Shown: in pieces, positions 1-10,900 of the stretch | How the letters are laid out: every line of letters begins with the position of its first letter | Numbering within the stretch: the first letter of the stretch is position 1 | Assembly (NCBI GenBank): GCA_022376925.1 | Contig: JAIOJX010000002.1 | Span: 42,245,501 to 42,309,500 of the forward strand | DNA from: Tragulus kanchil | Taxonomy: Eukaryota; Chordata; Mammalia; Artiodactyla; Tragulidae | Length of the DNA: 64,000 nucleotides | Direction of reading: 5' to 3' | Notes under the pieces: generated by a model | What the model was told of the DNA's origin: nothing | Databases searched by the model: none | Seen by the model: only the letters and a program-made list of their open reading frames with translations | Program-made: the position numbers and the translations under genes

Positions 1-281
1 GGGGGTCGGGTTGGGGAGGGAGGGGCCACTTCTATTGGTCTTTCATTTGTCGATTTTCATCGGTTTTTGTTCTTTGGCTCCTGTGGGCCTCCCATCGCGG
101 TGGCCTCTGTTGTTGCAGAGCTCCGGCTCTGGACGCATGCACCCCAGAGCTCTGGCTCGGTAATTGGACACATCAGTCCAGCTGCTCCGCAGCACGTGGG
201 ATCTTCCCAGGCCAGGGCTCGAACCGGTGCCCCTTGCACTGCAAGGCGGTGTCCTTACCCACTGGACCACCAGGGGAAGCC
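1..281 (-). mobile_element. CHR-2-like tRNA SINE, first copy, cut by window start
   Basis: Reverse-complement of the young SINE family found throughout the window: tRNA-like head at the right end with B-box type GGTTCGA on the minus strand, and an AT-rich tail at the left. Same element as 1036-1360 through duplication 1. Confidence 0.88.
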
Positions 282-578
282 CTCCCATTTTTCTTGATGA
301 GTCTGGCTAAAGGTTTATCAATTTTGTTTCTCTTCTCAAAGAACTAGCTTTTAGTTTTAATTGATCTTTGCTATTGTTTTTCTTTTTTCTATTTCACTTA
401 TCTCCGCTGTGATTTTTATGATTTCTTTCTACTAACTTTGCTATCTTTTGATTTCTCTAGTTGCTGTAGATATAAGGTTAGGTTGTTTACTTGAGATTTT
501 TCTTGTTTCTTGACATAAGATTGTATATAAACTTCCCTCTTAGCACTGCTTTTTCTGTGTCCTATATGTTTTGGGTTG

Positions 579-1772
579 AGGGTTTTGTGTCTGTTCATCA
601 GTGATATTGGCCTGCAGTTTTCTTTTGTGTTATATCTTTGGATGTGATGGTGACCTCTTAAGAATAAGCTAACAAGTGTTCATGCTGCTTCAGTTTTTGG
701 GAGTGCTTGAGAAAGATAGGTGTTAACTTTTCTCTAAATGTTTGATAGAATCCACCTGTGAAGCCATTTAGTCTTGGACTTTGTTTGATTTTTAATCACA
801 GTTTCAATTTTCTTACTTGTGATTGATCTGTTCACATTTTCTGTTTCTTTCTGATTCAGTTATGGAAGGGTGTACCTTTCTAAGAATTTGTTCATTTTTT
901 TCAGGTTGTTCTTTTTTTGGCATATATCTGTTTGTTGTCATAATGTGCTATAATCCTTTGTATTTCTGCAGTGTCAGTTGTAATTTCTCCTTTTTAATTT
1001 TTAATTTTGTGGATTTGCGTCTTCTCCCATTTTTTTTTCTTTTTTTTTTAAAAGATTTATTTATTTATTTATTTTGGGTGGGGGTCGGGTTGGGGAGGGA
1101 GGGGCCACTTCTATTGGTCTTTCATTTGTCGATTTTCATCGGTTTTTGTTCTTTGGCTCCTGTGGGCCTCCCATCGCGGTGGCCTCTGTTGTTGCAGAGC
1201 TCCGGCTCTGGACGCATGCACCCCAGAGCTCTGGCTCGGTAATTGGACACATCAGTCCAGCTGCTCCGCAGCACGTGGGATCTTCCCAGGCCAGGGCTCG
1301 AACCGGTGCCCCTTGCACTGCAAGGCGGTGTCCTTACCCACTGGACCACCAGGGGAAGCCCTCCCATTTTTCTTGATGAGTCTGGCTAAAGGTTTATCAA
1401 TTTTGTTTCTCTTCTCAAAGAACTAGCTTTTAGTTTTAATTGATCTTTGCTATTGTTTTTCTTTTTTCTATTTCACTTATCTCCGCTGTGATTTTTATGA
1501 TTTCTTTCTACTAACTTTGCTATCTTTTGATTTCTCTAGTTGCTGTAGATATAAGGTTAGGTTGTTTACTTGAGATTTTTCTTGTTTCTTGACATAAGAT
1601 TGTATATAAACTTCCCTCTTAGCACTGCTTTTTCTGTGTCCTATATGTTTTGGGTTGTCATTTTTTCATTGTCATTTATTTCTAGATATTTTTGATTTCT
1701 TCTTTGATTTCTTCAGTGGTCTCTTCATTATCTTGATTATATGCTACTAGCATATTTTTAGCCTCATTCCTT
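579..1772 (-). mobile_element. old L1 ORF2 fragment, antisense (duplicated upstream and downstream)
   Basis: The sequence reads as reverse-complemented L1 ORF2, with stretches such as TTCATCAGTGATATTGGCCT and AAAGGTTTATCAATTTTG recognisable from mammalian L1. A young SINE interrupts it at 1036-1360. Parts recur at 282-578 and 2521-2905. No frame of useful length survives. Confidence 0.75.
1036..1360 (-). mobile_element. CHR-2-like tRNA SINE, full length
   Basis: About 325 bp including its poly-T/TTTA-repeat tail and C-rich 3' unit (on the minus strand). Flanked by the target duplication CTCCCATTTTT at 1024-1034 and 1361-1371. Inserted in the antisense L1. Confidence 0.9.
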
Positions 1773-3654
1773 CCCATCTTAACTAGTATTATAATTTTCT
1801 AACAGCTAGTTTTCAAACTCTTACCTTCTTCTTCTGAACCTACACTTTGTGGAAAATTTAAATATCCTGAGGTGAAAAAAAAAAACAAAACTTAAATATC
1901 CTGATAGTTTATTTCACTCATATAATTTCCGTGTTCAATAACCTATAGTCACAACTCAGTGACTACCAAATAAAGTGTAAACATTCTCATTTGACTTTAA
2001 GGCTCTGAGATGAATCCCTACCTACCCTATTCACCTTTTCTTCCTTTGCATGCACTGTTACACATTCTGATTCATATTAAATAAAAATTTCCATTTTCCA
2101 TATAGAGCCTTCATTTTAACTTCTTCAGTTCATTTGATACATATCTGATAGACATAGTCTGTGTGCCAGATACTGTTCCAGATCCAGGAAATACACAGAT
2201 TAAGAAAAAAGACAAAATCTCTTACCTCTTGGAAGCCACGTCTATCTTGGGTGCCCTTTTTCCAATGAGCGACATTCTGTTCATCCCTAAAGTACTGCTG
2301 ACATCTTTTCTGAAGGCTATAGCAACTCCCTTAGCCCAAAGTTACTAGTCATTTGAGCTCCATGTAATTATGTATTTTATTTGTTTGTTTGCTTACTTGT
2401 TTTTGATGGCACTTAATCACATTCAGCCCAATATTTTAAGTATTTGAATTTCTTTCTATTTGCTTTTCTTAATTTAACTTTCTTGAGAAATAACTGATGA
2501 ATATAATTAATCTGAAGTAGTAAAGGTTTATCAATTTTGTTTCTCTTCTCAAAGAACTAGCTTTTAGTTTTAATTGATCTTTGCTATTGTTTTTCTTTTT
2601 TCTATTTCACTTATCTCCGCTGTGATTTTTATGATTTCTTTCTACTAACTTTGCTATCTTTTGATTTCTCTAGTTGCTGTAGATATAAGGTTAGGTTGTT
2701 TACTTGAGATTTTTCTTGTTTCTTGACATAAGATTGTATATAAACTTCCCTCTTAGCACTGCTTTTTCTGTGTCCTATATGTTTTGGGTTGTCATTTTTT
2801 CATTGTCATTTATTTCTAGATATTTTTGATTTCTTCTTTGATTTCTTCAGTGGTCTCTTCATTATCTTGATTATATGCTACTAGCATATTTTTAGCCTCA
2901 TTCCTTCCCATCTTAACTAGTATTATAATTTTCTAACAGCTAGTTTTCAAACTCTTACCTTCTTCTTCTGAACCTACACTTTGTGGAAAATTTAAATATC
3001 CTGAGGTGAAAAAAAAAAACAAAACTTAAATATCCTGATAGTTTATTTCACTCATATAATTTCCGTGTTCAATAACCTATAGTCACAACTCAGTGACTAC
3101 CAAATAAAGTGTAAACATTCTCATTTGACTTTAAGGCTCTGAGATGAATCCCTACCTACCCTATTCACCTTTTCTTCCTTTGCATGCACTGTTACACATT
3201 CTGATTCATATTAAATAAAAATTTCCATTTTCCATATAGAGCCTTCATTTTAACTTCTTCAGTTCATTTGATACATATCTGATAGACATAGTCTGTGTGC
3301 CAGATACTGTTCCAGATCCAGGAAATACACAGATTAAGAAAAAAGACAAAATCTCTTACCTCTTGGAAGCCACGTCTATCTTGGGTGCCCTTTTTCCAAT
3401 GAGCGACATTCTGTTCATCCCTAAAGTACTGCTGACATCTTTTTCTGAAGGCTATAGCAACTCCCTTAGCCCAAAGTTACTAGTCATTTGAGCTCCATGT
3501 AATTATGTATTTTATTTGTTTGTTTGCTTACTTGTTTTTGATGGCACTTAATCACATTCAGCCCAATATTTTAAGTATTTGAATTTCTTTCTATTTGCTT
3601 TTCTTAATTTAACTTTCTTGAGAAATAACTGATGAATATAATTAATCTGAAGTA
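1387..3654. repeat. direct duplication 2 (period 1134-1135)
   Basis: Copies 1387-2519 and 2521-3654 abut with a single base between them. The only difference noticed is one extra T in copy 2 near 3441. It overlaps duplication 1 by 271 bases, so the stretch starting TAAAGGTTTATC occurs three times (308, 1387, 2521). Confidence 0.93.
1773..2520. other. intron 1, no gene recognised
   Basis: Unremarkable AT-rich intron sequence, repeated at 2906-3654 by duplication 2. Short frames here have no visible relationship to known proteins and are broken by the one-base indel between copies. Confidence 0.6.
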
Positions 3655-3778
3655 CATAACATGATTATTTGCTATATATATACATTATCATGAAATAATA
3701 ACCAAGATCAATACAATTAACACATCCAAAGATATACAGATGACCAGTAGGTGTGTGAAAAGGTGCTCAGCATCCCCA

Positions 3779-4007
3779 GTCATTGCATGCATACTGAGTC
3801 TCTTCAGTCGTGTCCAACTCTTTGCAACTTTATGAACTACATGTAGCCCTCCAGGCTCCTCTCTTGATGGGATTTTCCAGGTAAGAATACTGGAGTAGGT
3901 TGCCATTTTCTCCTCCAGGGATCTTGACCCAGGTACTGAACCTGAGTCTGTTATGTCTCCTGCATTGATAGGCAGGTTGGTTACCACTAGAGGCACCTGG
4001 GAACCCC
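3779..4007 (-). mobile_element. Bov-tA SINE (duplicated at 4889-5117)
   Basis: Reverse-complement Bov-tA: CAGTCGTGTCCAACTCTTTG, GATTTTCCAGG..AAGAATACTGGAGT and CTCCTGCATTGATAGGCAGG are diagnostic of this ruminant tRNA/BovB-derived SINE. Well diverged from consensus, so old. Confidence 0.85.
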
Positions 4008-4124
4008 ACAAATCATTGGAAATGTGCAAGTCACGACTGCAATGAGCATATGTGTTTCTTAAAAGGGTTTCTAAACACCTTGAGGTCACAGACTATGTAT
4101 TTTATAATCTGATTTATTTATTTA

Positions 4125-4473
4125 TTTGACATGTACACTCTATTTATTTATTATCTTTTGCTGCATTAGGTCTTCATTACTGCACATGGGCTTTCTCAGG
4201 TTTTGGAAAATGGTAGCTGCTCTAGTTGTGGTGTCTGGACTTTTCATTGTAGTGGCTTCTCTTGTTATGGAGCACAGGCTGTAGGTGCACCAGCTTTAGT
4301 AGTTGTGGCACAGGGGCTTATTAGTTGTATTCGCAGGGCCTAGAGCATGCAGGCTTCAGTAGCTGTGGTCCATGGGGTTAGTTGCTCCATGGCATGTGAA
4401 ATCTTTCCAGACCAGGGATCAAACCCATGCCCGTGCATTGGCAGGCAGATTCTTATCCACTGTGCCACCTGAC
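4125..4473 (-). mobile_element. CHR-2 long SINE (duplicated at 5234-5582)
   Basis: Reverse-complement CHR SINE: TTAGTTGCTCCATGGCATGT, a B-box region GGGATCAAACCCATG and CACTGTGCCACCTG at the head. CHR SINEs are shared by cetaceans, hippos and ruminants. Much more diverged than the young SINE family. Confidence 0.75.
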
Positions 4474-4753
4474 TGTGGTTTTGTTTTGTTTTTAACTTAA
4501 TTGTCTCCATAGGGTGGAGCACTATTCTTCATTCATAATGAAAGTTCAACATTTATTTTTTTTATGAATGAATAAACAAATAAATCTGGAATCCAGAGTT
4601 AACTCAGGTCACTTATTATAAGCATTTATTTCTCCTCAGTGTTCTTTGCCGGAGTTCCATCTATAATTTCTGAGCATTATTGACTCTTGCGCGACTATTA
4701 CCATCCACTCATTAAAATCTAAAACATTTAAGTGTTTTAATATTTAGAATGCT

Positions 4754-4860
4754 GGGCTTCCGTGGTGGTCCAGTGGGTGGAGAGTCCTCCTTGGGGGCGC
4801 TGGTTTGATCCTTGGTGTGGGAGAGTCCCATGTGCGCAGAGTGGCTGGACCAGTGTGTCC
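4754..4860 (+). mobile_element. CHR-2-like SINE, head only (cut at a duplication junction)
   Basis: First 107 bp of the SINE that is complete at 5863-6078 and 6928-7162. It ends at the junction of duplication 3. Confidence 0.85.
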
Positions 4861-5862
4861 GAGAGGGTTATGCAGATCCTCTCCCCCAGTCATTGCATGC
4901 ATACTGAGTCTCTTCAGTCGTGTCCAACTCTTTGCAACTTTATGAACTACATGTAGCCCTCCAGGCTCCTCTCTTGATGGGATTTTCCAGGTAAGAATAC
5001 TGGAGTAGGTTGCCATTTTCTCCTCCAGGGATCTTGACCCAGGTACTGAACCTGAGTCTGTTATGTCTCCTGCATTGATAGGCAGGTTGGTTACCACTAG
5101 AGGCACCTGGGAACCCCACAAATCATTGGAAATGTGCAAGTCACGACTGCAATGAGCATATGTGTTTCTTAAAAGGGTTTCTAAACACCTTGAGGTCACA
5201 GACTATGTATTTTATAATCTGATTTATTTATTTATTTGACATGTACACTCTATTTATTTATTATCTTTTGCTGCATTAGGTCTTCATTACTGCACATGGG
5301 CTTTCTCAGGTTTTGGAAAATGGTAGCTGCTCTAGTTGTGGTGTCTGGACTTTTCATTGTAGTGGCTTCTCTTGTTATGGAGCACAGGCTGTAGGTGCAC
5401 CAGCTTTAGTAGTTGTGGCACAGGGGCTTATTAGTTGTATTCGAGGGCCTAGAGCATGCAGGCTTCAGTAGCTGTGGTCCATGGGGTTAGTTGCTCCATG
5501 GCATGTGAAATCTTTCCAGACCAGGGATCAAACCCATGCCCGTGCATTGGCAGGCAGATTCTTATCCACTGTGCCACCTGACTGTGGTTTTGTTTTGTTT
5601 TTAACTTAATTGTCTCCATAGGGTGGAGCACTATTCTTCATTCATAATGAAAGTTCAACATTTATTTTTTTTATGAATGAATAAACAAATAAATCTGGAA
5701 TCCAGAGTTAACTCAGGTCACTTATTATAAGCATTTATTTCTCCTCAGTGTTCTTTGCCGGAGTTCCATCTATAATTTCTGAGCATTATTGACTCTTGCG
5801 CGACTATTACCATCCACTCATTAAAATCTAAAACATTTAAGTGTTTTAATATTTAGAATGCT

Positions 5863-6078
5863 GGGCTTCCGTGGTGGTCCAGTGGGTGGAGAGTCCTCCT
5901 TGGGGGCACTGGTTTGATCCTTGGTCTGGGAGAGTCCCATGTGGCGCAGAGTGGCTGGACCAGTGTGTCCAGTTATGAGAACTGGTGCTCTGCAATGAGA
6001 GGGCCACTGCAGTGGGAGGCCCACACAGGTCAAAGAATAAAGATGGATGAAAATAATAAATAAATAAATAAATAAAAC
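5863..6078 (+). mobile_element. CHR-2-like SINE, shortened and diverged
   Basis: Sense copy with an internal loss of the GCGCATGCGC section and a TAAA-repeat tail. The head reads GGGCTTCCGTGGTGGTCCAG. Confidence 0.85.
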
Positions 6079-6310
6079 AATATAAAAAGAGGCCAAAATT
6101 AAAATATATATATATATTCAGGATGCTTAGACAATTTTTGAATGGTATGGAACTGTAAAATTTAATATAATAGTCTAATCAAATTTTGTCATTTTAATAC
6201 AATAGAAACTTAATGTAATTAGTCCAAGCACTTATTACTTTAATACAGATAGACTTTACAAACAAACATAGTGTTCTTTCCCTTTCCTAGGAAAAGTATA
6301 ATGTTAATGT

Positions 6311-6485
6311 GTATATAGCACATTAATAGCATATTAATATGCTATAATATAATATTATAGCATATAATATAATGTTATAGCATATTAATGCTATATTAAT
6401 AGCTTATTATATGCTATATTATTATAGCTTATTATATGCTATAATATTATAGCATATAATATAATATTATAGCATATAAATGTGT
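6311..6485. repeat. AT-rich palindromic tandem tract (duplicated at 7376-7550)
   Basis: About 175 bases composed of TATAGCATATAATATA-type units in both orientations, for example ATATTAATATGCTATAATAT and its inverse. Nearly no G or C outside AGC/GCT. It can fold into long hairpins or cruciforms. Confidence 0.85.
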
Positions 6486-6728
6486 ATATGTGTATTTTCT
6501 GTCAGTGGCTTATGTAGGTTATTTTGGTCTCTAAACAGACCTATGGAATATGTGTGGTGGATATTATCCCTACTTTAAATATGAAGAAACTAAGAAAAGT
6601 TTCCCAACTTACATGAAGTCTAAAGGTAATGAATGAATGAAGAAAAACAGGATGAATTAATATTATGGGTGTGATAATTGTATTTTTTTTTATTATTTTG
6701 AAATAATTATGCATTTCTTTTTCTTTAG

Positions 6729-6770
6729 TGAAAGAAATGAAGTCTTAAGAGAAGCTGAAATTTTAAACAA
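6729..6770 (+). pseudogene. RIPK2: truncated duplicate of RIPK2 exon 2 start
   Basis: The acceptor and about the first 36-40 bases of exon 2 recur here, reading [12 protein letters not shown]. The sequence then degrades (AACAAATTTAATTTC) and jumps back into sequence seen at 5712. There is no splice donor, so it cannot be a functional exon. It is the end of copy 1 of the 5712-7835 duplication and most likely an assembly product. Confidence 0.88.
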
Positions 6771-6927
6771 ATTTAATTTCTCAGGTCACTTATTATAAGC
6801 ATTTATTTCTCCTCAGTGTTCTTTGCGGAGTTCCATCTATAATTTCTGAGCATTATTGACTCTTGCGACTATTACCATCCACTCATTAAAATCTAAAACA
6901 TTTAAGTGTTTTAATATTTAGAATGCT

Positions 6928-7162
6928 GGGCTTCCGTGGTGGTCCAGTGGGTGGAGAGTCCTCCTTGGGGGCACTGGTTTGATCCTTGGTCTGGGAGAGT
7001 CCCATGTGGCGCAGAGTGGCTGGACCAGTGTGTCCAGTTATGAGAACTGGTGCTCTGCAATGAGAGGGCCACTGCAGTGGGAGGCCCACACAGGTCAAAG
7101 AATAAAGATGGATGAAAATAATAAATAAATAAATAAATGAAAGACCAATAAAAGTGGCCAAA
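6928..7162 (+). mobile_element. CHR-2-like SINE, duplicate of 5863-6078
   Basis: Same insertion as 5863 but with a fuller tail (TGAAAGACCAATAAAAGTGG) that the other copy lacks. Two assembly copies of one insertion differing in the repetitive tail suggests that one of them was misbuilt there. Confidence 0.85.
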
Positions 7163-7793
7163 ATTAAAATATATATATATATTCAGGATGCTTAGACAAT
7201 TTTTGAATGGTATGGAACTGTAAAATTTAATATAATAGTCTAATCAAATTTTGTCATTTTAATACAATAGAAACTTAATGTAATTAGTCCAAGCACTTAT
7301 TACTTTAATACAGATAGACTTTACAAACAAACATAGTGTTCTTTCCCTTTCCTAGGAAAAGTATAATGTTAATGTGTATATAGCACATTAATAGCATATT
7401 AATATGCTATAATATAATATTATAGCATATAATATAATGTTATAGCATATTAATGCTATATTAATAGCTTATTATATGCTATATTATTATAGCTTATTAT
7501 ATGCTATAATATTATAGCATATAATATAATATTATAGCATATAAATGTGTATATGTGTATTTTCTGTCAGTGGCTTATGTAGGTTATTTTGGTCTCTAAA
7601 CAGACCTATGGAATATGTGTGGTGGATATTATCCCTACTTTAAATATGAAGAAACTAAGAAAAGTTTCCCAACTTACATGAAGTCTAAAGGTAATGAATG
7701 AATGAAGAAAAACAGGATGAATTAATATTATGGGTGTGATAATTGTATTTTTTTTTATTATTTTGAAATAATTATGCATTTCTTTTTCTTTAG

Positions 7794-7947
7794 TGAAAGA
7801 AATGAAGTCTTAAGAGAAGCTGAAATTTTACACAAAGCTAGATTTAGTTACATTCTTCCAATTTTGGGAATTTGCAATGAGCCTGAATTTTTGGGAATAG
7901 TTACGGAATACATGCCAAATGGATCATTAAATGAGCTCCTACATAGG
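7794..7947 (+). CDS. RIPK2: RIPK2 exon 2 (kinase N-lobe)
   Basis: The exon starts after a pyrimidine-rich acceptor ending TTTAG and ends before GTAAGT. It enters with the third base of a codon (Ser58 in human numbering) and then reads 51 residues beginning [10 protein letters not shown] and ending NELLHR. It covers helix C, including the glutamate of LREAE that pairs with the catalytic lysine, and the hinge segment [13 protein letters not shown] that frames the ATP pocket. Human has ERKDVL where this copy has ERNEVL. A truncated duplicate of the exon start lies upstream at 6729. Confidence 0.96.
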
Positions 7948-10900
7948 GTAAGTATTACACATTTTCAGTGGCTATAATTCTGTTATTCCCTATACAGTTT
8001 TTTGGCTTTACATGTGATCAGGTTGGGGATATATATTTGAGCCAACATAGAATAATGAAAAACAGTTGCAGTGGTAAAGTTTTACCATTTATGGCTTGTT
8101 TTGTGTTGTTGAGAAGACTGTGGAACCAGGCCTTGTATTCTAGTCACCTACTGTTCCCAAGGCTTACACTGAAATCCAGTATCCACGTATTAGTTTAAAC
8201 CAGATTTTATTTTATGTTAAAAGATAATTTGGTATTTTAATTAAATGTTCATAATACCAGTTCATAAAGTTCTGAATTAATAGGCCAAATATATGTATGT
8301 CTTGAGTATCAGATATCTGTGATCATTGCTGGCTAGTACTATGTATTATGAGTATCAAATATATGAGCTTTTCCAGTTATAGGCAATAGCATCAGCCATG
8401 TTACCTTTTTTCAAGGTACCAGTTATTCTGTCTTTAATTGTAAACAATTTTGAGGGTTTAGGTCCTCATTCTCAAAATACATGCATTCATCAATTGTTGT
8501 CTGTTTGATCTTAAAAATCTCTAGCCTGCATTTTCTCTCAAGAAATATTTTTAAATACCTGGGTCTATTTTTTAATGGTTGCTTTAGTTTAAACTGAGTA
8601 GTAACATAATGTGTAAGATCCAATCACTGAACACTCCTAAATTCTGATACATCACAATGTTCTGTAAGCAAATATGGGAGCGTGGGTAGCACTTTCACCA
8701 CTCGTGGGGTAAATTCCTCTTTATTTTAGAATGTAACACGCCTGCTTTGTGATGGGACAATCTGAAACAAGGATAAGGTAACTAGTGTCACTGTAGATTT
8801 GTATATTAAAGCAATTAAGATGCAAAACAGAATTTCCTTTTTTTGAATGAATGTAAGCATAATTTCTGTTTTCTTCCCATACCCAGCACCCCAGTAGATA
8901 CTCTGATATCCAAATTAGGGCACATTAGAAATTCTGGAGCCTCATAAAAGAATTGCTAATTCCTAGAAGGAATTATAAAATATAATTTGAGCACTCATCT
9001 TCCTCCTTCGCCAGTGATCAGAAGCTACCATATAACATTCTACTGCAGAGAGGCCTTTTACTTCTCTAAACTATATAGTTTTCTGGAAAAGTTACCTCTT
9101 TACAGATGAAAAGATTCAGTTACTCAAGGGTATAGGAATCTGTACATACAAGAGGCAGTAATGTTCAACATTTGTGTTTTGTGTTTCTTTTGGTGTCCTG
9201 TTTTAAAAGATTAGCCAACATAGAATAATGAAAAACAGTTGCAGTGGTAAAGTTTTACCATTTATGGCTTGTTTTGTGTTGTTGAGAAGACTGTGGAACC
9301 AGGCCTTGTATTCTAGTCACCTACTGTTCCCAAGGCTTACACTGAAATCCAGTATCCACGTATTAGTTTAAACCAGATTTTATTTTATGTTAAAAGATAA
9401 TTTGGTATTTTAATTAAATGTTCATAATACCAGTTCATAAAGTTCTGAATTAATAGGCCAAATATATGTATGTCTTGAGTATCAGATATCTGTGATCATT
9501 GCTGGCTAGTACTATGTATTATGAGTATCAAATATATGAGCTTTTCCAGTTATAGGCAATAGCATCAGCCATGTTACCTTTTTTCAAGGTACCAGTTATT
9601 CTGTCTTTAATTGTAAACAATTTTGAGGGTTTAGGTCCTCATTCTCAAAATACATGCATTCATCAATTGTTGTCTGTTTGATCTTAAAAATCTCTAGCCT
9701 GCATTTTCTCTCAAGAAATATTTTTAAATACCTGGGTCTATTTTTAATGGTTGCTTTAGTTTAAACTGAGTAGTAACATAATGTGTAAGATCCAATCACT
9801 GAACACTCCTAAATTCTGATACATCACAATGTTCTGTAAGCAAATATGGGAGCGTGGGTAGCACTTTCACCACTCGTGGGGTAAATTCCTCTTTATTTTA
9901 GAATGTAACACGTTCGTTTTGTGATGGGACAATCTGAAACAAGGATAAGGTAACTAGTGTCACTGCGAGATTTGTATATTAAAGCAATTAAGATGCAAAA
10001 CAGAATTTCCTTTTTTTGAATGAATGTAAGCATAATTTCTGTTTTCTTCCCATACCCAGCACCCCAGTAGATACTCTGATATCCAAATTAGGGCACATTA
10101 GAAATTCTGGAGCCTCATAAAAGAATTGCTAATTCCTAGAAGGAATTATAAAATATAATTTGAGCACTCATCTTCCTCCTTCGCCAGTGATCAGAAGCTA
10201 CCATATAACATTCTACTGCAGAGAGGCCTTTTACTTCTCTAAACTATATAGTTTTCTGGAAAAGTTACCTCTTTACAGATGAAAAGATTCAGTTACTCAA
10301 GGGTATAGGAATCTGTACATACAAGAGGCAGTAATGTTCAACATTTGTGTTTTGTGTTTCTTTTGGTGTCCTGTATTATTAGGTTAGGATTTATTTTGAA
10401 GAACCCTCCCTTAGCCTCACAAAAGATTGTTGAAAACAAATCAAAATACTATGTGAAGATGAAGTATTTTGAGCTATTCTCCTACCACATAGTTAAAATA
10501 GTGAACTATAAGTTGATCCATTTGCAGAAAAATTTCTCAAGAAGAGTTTTGAGCTTTCAGTGGAAGCATACTTATTCCTATTATTTGATAAAATACACCA
10601 AGTGGCTGGTCCTTGATGATTCACTGTTGTATTTTCCCAAATTATCTACTTCTTCTACGTATGTTCATACTCCTGGGAAGCAGTATTAATGTATAAGTTA
10701 GGAAAACATTTAAGAAAATTCAAATGACTGTTACTTGTAAGTACCAGGAAATAAAAGCATTACATTTTTAATGTTTCTGTATTATACATGGAATACAAAT
10801 GTGGTAAATCAAGAAATATTCAGAATAACAGGCAAATTTGGCCTTGGAATACAAAACGAGGCAGGACAAAGACTGAGTTTTGTCAAGAGAACATGCTGGT

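Larger units (their letters stand above)
1..1657. repeat. direct duplication 1 (period 1079)
   Basis: Bases 1-578 recur at 1080-1657 without visible gaps. Copy 1 starts before the window. The flanking L1 reads continuously from 579 onward, so the break is at 578/579 and the unit is probably 579-1657. It contains an antisense SINE inside an antisense L1. Confidence 0.9.
3774..5970. repeat. direct duplication 3 (period 1109-1110)
   Basis: Copies 3774-4860 and 4884-5970, separated by 23 unmatched bases. Several mismatches and a one-base deletion fall in the last 60 bases of copy 1, next to the break. It contains a Bov-tA, a CHR-2 and the head of a young SINE. Confidence 0.92.
5712..7835. repeat. 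direct duplication 4 (period 1065-1068)
   Basis: Copies 5712 to about 6770 and 6780 to about 7835. Copy 2 loses three bases in its first 90 bases, again next to the break. The copies also differ in the SINE tail. It includes the start of RIPK2 exon 2 and an AT-rich palindromic tract. Confidence 0.92.

Noticed and set aside
43..288. 81-codon frames that recur with nearly the same protein at many sites
   Set aside because: They are translations of the young SINE (either strand). The same frame appears wherever the SINE does, is not gene-like and has no promoter or splice context.
1..7793. RIPK2 exon 1 within the window
   Set aside because: No sequence encoding the glycine loop (GASGTV) or the VAVKHL lysine motif is visible; exon 1 must lie upstream.
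10345..10689. 114-codon frame repeated at 11463
   Set aside because: Repetition is due to duplication 6, not selection; composition is ordinary AT-rich intron and I see no family resemblance.
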